Positions 60,015 to 64,000 of a DNA stretch of 64,000 bases are shown piece after piece. Below the pieces are notes generated by a model, which made no database searches, had not been told where the DNA came from, and was given only the letters and a program-made list of their open reading frames with translations. The position numbers and the translations under genes are program-made. Origin of the DNA: an uncultured Mycoplasmatota bacterium (lineage in GTDB: Bacteria > Bacillota_I > Bacilli_A > RF39 > UBA660); assembly GCA_946402735.1 (NCBI GenBank), contig CAMIXH010000002.1, positions 155,080 to 219,079 on the forward strand, read 5' to 3'. Every line of letters starts with the position of its first letter. Position 1 is the first letter of the stretch.

Positions 60015-61350
60015 TGTCTACATCACCCTTTGCAAAGTTCTCAAAAGAACCTGTATTCATCTTAAATATTAAATCTACACTACCAACATTACCTGCTCTG
60101 TGCTTTGCGATTAATAATTCAATCTTTCTATTTAAGTTGCCTGTATATTTACCATATTCATCACTATGTAAGAATAATACAATATCGGCATCTTGTTCGA
60201 TAGAACCAGATTCTCTTAAGTCTGATAGTTTTGGTTTACTATCTTCACCTTTTCTTTGTTCTACACTACGAGATAATTGAGCTAACGCTATTACTGGAAT
60301 TTGTAATTCCATGGCTAACTTCTTAATATCTCTACTTATTTCACTAACTTCTTGAACTCTTTGACCTGCATATTTAGCAGAACTACTTAAAAGTTGTAAG
60401 TAGTCGATTACTATTAAATCAAGTCCATCTTCTGAGTTCTTTAGTTTCCTACATTTTCTTCTAATTTCACTAACTGTAAGACCACCTGAGTCATCTAAAT
60501 AGAACTTAGCATCAGAGAGTTCACTATATACTTCATTCCATTTTCTCCAGTCAGTATTCTTTAATTTACCAGTTTTTAGTACATCTCCATCAATCTTACC
60601 TACGCATCCAAACATTCTCTTGATGATTTCATCACTTCCCATTTCTAGTGAGAAGAATGCTACGCTCTTTTTCTCATGAATAGCAGCATTTAAAGCAATG
60701 TTTAATGCAAATGCAGATTTACCTGAACCTGGACGTCCTGCGATAATAATAACTTGATTCTTTTGAAGGCCTCTAGTTATATTATCAAAATCATAAAATC
60801 CTGTTCTAATACCAGTAAATTCTGTCTTAGAATCAGCTAACGCTTCCATATCTCTTTGTACTTCAGGAAGAAGATCTTGAATCTTTTTAATATCACGTCC
60901 TAGTTTATCATTATAAACATCTAATATATTTCTTTCAGCGTTCTCAACGATATCTACTACTGGACTAGATTCATCATAACAATCTTCTTGAATCTTAGTA
61001 CTTTTATCTATTAGGTTTCTAAGTACAGCTTTTTCAAATATAATCTTAATATAATAGTTTAAGTTAGCAGTACTAGGAACAGAGTTAATTACTTCTGTAA
61101 CATACTCTACTCCACCTACTTTAGATAAATTCTTTGACTTATCAAGTTCATTGCATACAGTATTAACATCTACTGCTGTGCCTTCTTGATGAAGTGATTT
61201 CATAGCCTTAAATATAGTCCTATTTTGTTCACTATAGAACATATCATCGCTAACTTCATCCATTATCTTATCTAGTGCTTCTTTATCTAAAAATCCACAA
61301 CCTAAGACAGATATTTCAGCTTCTATATTTTGAGGTTCACGTCTTGGCAT
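60007..61350 (-). CDS. dnaB: Replicative DNA helicase DnaB
   Basis: PQNIEAEISVLG; AGRPGSGKSAFALN; IDYLQLLS; LSDLRESGSIEQDAD. Confidence 0.97.
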   Translation of the reverse strand: MPRREPQNIEAEISVLGCGFLDKEALDKIMDEVSDDMFYSEQNRTIFKAMKSLHQEGTAVDVNTVCNELDKSKNLSKVGGVEYVTEVINSVPSTANLNYYIKIIFEKAVLRNLIDKSTKIQEDCYDESSPVVDIVENAERNILDVYNDKLGRDIKKIQDLLPEVQRDMEALADSKTEFTGIRTGFYDFDNITRGLQKNQVIIIAGRPGSGKSAFALNIALNAAIHEKKSVAFFSLEMGSDEIIKRMFGCVGKIDGDVLKTGKLKNTDWRKWNEVYSELSDAKFYLDDSGGLTVSEIRRKCRKLKNSEDGLDLIVIDYLQLLSSSAKYAGQRVQEVSEISRDIKKLAMELQIPVIALAQLSRSVEQRKGEDSKPKLSDLRESGSIEQDADIVLFLHSDEYGKYTGNLNRKIELLIAKHRAGNVGSVDLIFKMNTGSFENFAKGDVDNG

Positions 61351-61366
61351 AATTCCTCCTTATAAC

Positions 61367-61804
61367 TTATTTTTCTAGTATTACATTGATATAAAATGAA
61401 ACCTTCTTATGTAAGTTAATTCTTACTTTATGCGTTCCTAGGGTATTTATTTCACTATCTACCTCTATTTTCTTCTTATCAATATCAAAACCTAACTTAG
61501 CAAGTTCTTCACTTATTTGTTTAGTAGATATACTACCAAATACCTTATCCATTTCTCCAGTTTTTACTTTGAATTTAACATTCTTATCTTCAAGTTTCTT
61601 TCTAATCTTGCTGCATTCTTCAATTCTAGCATCTTCTTCATCTTGTCTTTGTTTTACTTGCTTATTTAGTACATTAACACTTCCAGCAGAATAAGCAACA
61701 GCTAAATGATTATTAATTAAATATGTAGCATATCCATCCTTAACATCTTTAATTTCATCTTTCTTAGCTTGCTTTTTAACATCAGTTAAAAATATAACTT
61801 TCAT
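61367..61804 (-). CDS. rplI: Ribosomal protein bL9
   Basis: MKVIFLTDVKKQAKKDEIKDVKDGYATYL; internal ATG preferred over 61951. Confidence 0.9.
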   Translation of the reverse strand: MKVIFLTDVKKQAKKDEIKDVKDGYATYLINNHLAVAYSAGSVNVLNKQVKQRQDEEDARIEECSKIRKKLEDKNVKFKVKTGEMDKVFGSISTKQISEELAKLGFDIDKKKIEVDSEINTLGTHKVRINLHKKVSFYINVILEK

Positions 61805-61921
61805 ATATACCCTCCCAAAATCAATTAATGTACATATATTATAGCATAGTTTTAAATCAAAAAAAAGTTGAAAAAAAGCCCAAATAATTATATACTTATA
61901 TTGGATAATGGATGTGATATT

Positions 61922-63277
61922 ATGAATAATACTCTTAGTATAATTAAACAAAATGAAACAGTTTTAAAACAAATCTTAATTCAAACATATGGAAGGTTTT
62001 TACCAGTAGATAGAGTTAACTTATTAAAACAAACTACTTATACTACTAATGACTTACTAAATTGTAAGACAGCTGGTGAATTAAGAGGAAAACTATTAAG
62101 AAGGATGCTAGGCGATGTTATTAATATGAATACTACTAAAGAAATGACTTTAGGTGATGGTAATACACTTACTATTGAATATGGTCAAGCTTTAGAAAGT
62201 TCATTAATTAATTACTATGCTCATGAAATAGCTGAAAAATATCACTTTAATATCAGCGATTTAGGTGATGTTAAAGATGATTTAGAAACTATTAAAGCTC
62301 TATATGATAAGATTGGTAATAAGGTTGATTATAGTGCATTTAATGAAGATGCTGTTAAATTATTAAAGAAAGCTGATATTAAAGAAATAACTAAGAAGTA
62401 TGATGATAAAGAGTTACAAAGATATATAACTAATGTTTCTAAAGTAGCTGCTATGACAGAAGAAGGAAAACAACAACAAAGTGATATGTTAAATGAAGCT
62501 ACTAATAGATTAGATAGTGTTCAAATAATATGGTTACATAATAGAAAACATATTAAATATACTGATCCATATGGAAAAGTACATCTAACAGATATAGAAC
62601 AAGCTCCTAGAGTTGAAGAATATTATAAAGAAAGACTTGCTAAACTTGGTCCAGATGAAAAATTAGATCCTGAAGAATTCTATCGTGAATTAGTAACCTA
62701 CTATACAGATGAAATGGAATTATTAAGTACTAAAGATGTTAAAAAAGATGAACTTAATAGCCAAGAAGTAGATATGTTACAATTCATACAAACTAATAAA
62801 ACATTAGCTAATGCTAGAGAAATGGATATAACAAGACATAATTCAACTATGGATACACATATATTAGAAGGAAATAACTCTGTAGTTGCTACAGAAGATA
62901 AAGATGGATATGTTGAAGCAAACATTGTTAAAGATGGTCAAGCAGAAGCAGAAAAAACTATTGGAGAAGATGTTAGCTCACAATTAATATCTAAAGAAGA
63001 ATATATAAGACTTAATGAAAAACTATTTAGTCAAGAAGAAGAATTATCAGAAGAAGAAATAGAAGCATTAAGAAGAGCTGCTCCTATATATGCAGAAGAA
63101 GTATTCAATGAAACAAAGAATATGAGACCAGTCACTGAAGGAGAAGAATCAGGAGCTGTATTAAGACCATATAGTAATAAAAATAATACTGGTTTTACTC
63201 TTAAAACATTTGCTGCTTACTTCGTAGTTCTTACTCTTCTAATTGGAAGTTTTATAGCAATATTAATATTAAGATAA
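61922..63277 (+). CDS. Uncharacterised C-terminally membrane-anchored protein
   Basis: ATG at 61922 preferred to 61868; C-terminal TM FAAYFVVLTLLIGSFIAILILR. Confidence 0.65.
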   Translation: MNNTLSIIKQNETVLKQILIQTYGRFLPVDRVNLLKQTTYTTNDLLNCKTAGELRGKLLRRMLGDVINMNTTKEMTLGDGNTLTIEYGQALESSLINYYAHEIAEKYHFNISDLGDVKDDLETIKALYDKIGNKVDYSAFNEDAVKLLKKADIKEITKKYDDKELQRYITNVSKVAAMTEEGKQQQSDMLNEATNRLDSVQIIWLHNRKHIKYTDPYGKVHLTDIEQAPRVEEYYKERLAKLGPDEKLDPEEFYRELVTYYTDEMELLSTKDVKKDELNSQEVDMLQFIQTNKTLANAREMDITRHNSTMDTHILEGNNSVVATEDKDGYVEANIVKDGQAEAEKTIGEDVSSQLISKEEYIRLNEKLFSQEEELSEEEIEALRRAAPIYAEEVFNETKNMRPVTEGEESGAVLRPYSNKNNTGFTLKTFAAYFVVLTLLIGSFIAILILR

Positions 63278-63316
63278 GTAATACTTATCTTTTTATTTGC
63301 AATAAAAAAACAAGGA

Positions 63317-64000
63317 TTATTTCTTTCCTTGTTTTTGATTCTCTATAACTTTCTTTCTTATTTCAGCTAAAGCTATTCTATTTGTCTTATCTTTCTCAAT
63401 ATCAGTATTTCTTCTATTTAAGAAAAGACCAATAACAAATATATAAGCTAGAATATATAACCAGAATAATAATATAACTACATTAGCAAGACTTCCATAT
63501 ACTAGGTTATAATCAGCTATATTATTAATATATGTTGAGAATAGTATTGTTACAAGTAACCATGCTATTGTGGTAAAAGCAGCTCCTTTTGTAACATATT
63601 TGCCTTTTATTTTATCATCTGGTGCTATTACATAAATTAGTTTAATAGCAAAATACATAACTAGTAATGATACAGGCATTTGAAGTATTGTATATAATTG
63701 ATTAATAATAACTTCATTTTGACTAATAAATGGAATAAATAAACTTACTACATTTATTATAGTTTTACCAAATAAAGGAACTATTAATATGAATGCAAGT
63801 AATAATACAAGTAATATAGCAAGCATTAAAGACTTAACTATTCTTTTAATAGTTATATTATTCTCTATTTCAAATACTGAATTACTAGTAGCAATAATAG
63901 TATTGCATCCATTAGTAATAACAAATATTGAAATTGCTATTGTAATAATTTGATTAGCAGAAGCATCAGTTGAAAACAATGGTTTAATAAAATCAATTAA
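63317..64000 (-). CDS. YihY/BrkB-family membrane protein (runs off right edge)
   Basis: Multi-TM; GAAFTTIAWLLVTILFSTYI, VYGSLANVVILLFWLYI; frame open beyond the 63979 start to window edge. Confidence 0.75.
   Translation of the reverse strand, partial: LIDFIKPLFSTDASANQIITIAISIFVITNGCNTIIATSNSVFEIENNITIKRIVKSLMLAILLVLLLAFILIVPLFGKTIINVVSLFIPFISQNEVIINQLYTILQMPVSLLVMYFAIKLIYVIAPDDKIKGKYVTKGAAFTTIAWLLVTILFSTYINNIADYNLVYGSLANVVILLFWLYILAYIFVIGLFLNRRNTDIEKDKTNRIALAEIRKKVIENQKQGKK

Noticed and set aside
61805-61951. N-terminal extension of L9 in the ORF track
   Set aside because: Conserved bL9 start MKVIFL is at 61804; upstream residues are non-homologous, promoter-like AT sequence.
1-64000. tRNA, rRNA, prophage or integrative-element genes
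   Set aside because: No tRNA T-loop signatures, rRNA segments, integrase, terminase or capsid-like ORFs were seen.

Overview
AT-rich chromosomal window from a low-GC Gram-positive (Firmicutes/Bacilli-like) bacterium. It is almost fully coding with standard-code ORFs; I saw no tRNA/rRNA, CRISPR array or transposase. Main blocks: (i) a type VII secretion-like locus at 1-9.4 kb (EssC-type FHA/FtsK ATPase, YukD-like protein, candidate substrate, HExxH protein, seven-repeat Cys-rich Ig-like surface protein) facing a divergent HExxH operon; (ii) a tightly packed 12-gene minus-strand operon at 12.7-23.2 kb (PLP aminotransferase, two ATP-grasp ligases, permuted solute-binding protein plus ABC importer, two APH-like kinases, radical SAM/SPASM, dNMP-kinase-like, NUDIX, HAD) that looks like an uncharacterised small-molecule pathway; (iii) two paralogous two-gene cassettes at 28.4-30.8 and 45.6-47.8 kb pairing a VirB2/TrbC-like membrane hairpin protein with a swapped enzymatic domain and a C39/papain-like cysteine peptidase; (iv) a type I R-M operon with a GIY-YIG gene, bounded by a short direct repeat; (v) a lipoprotein with two cystatin-like QxVxG domains; (vi) a SAM-I riboswitch in front of four uncharacterised ORFs; (vii) a candidate C-rich sRNA family (CCCCCUGA plus terminator, three copies); (viii) a 1.28 kb ORF-free repeat-bearing interval beside rlmH; (ix) housekeeping genes ung, rlmH, dnaB, rplI. 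All assignments come from reading the sequence; no database search was possible.
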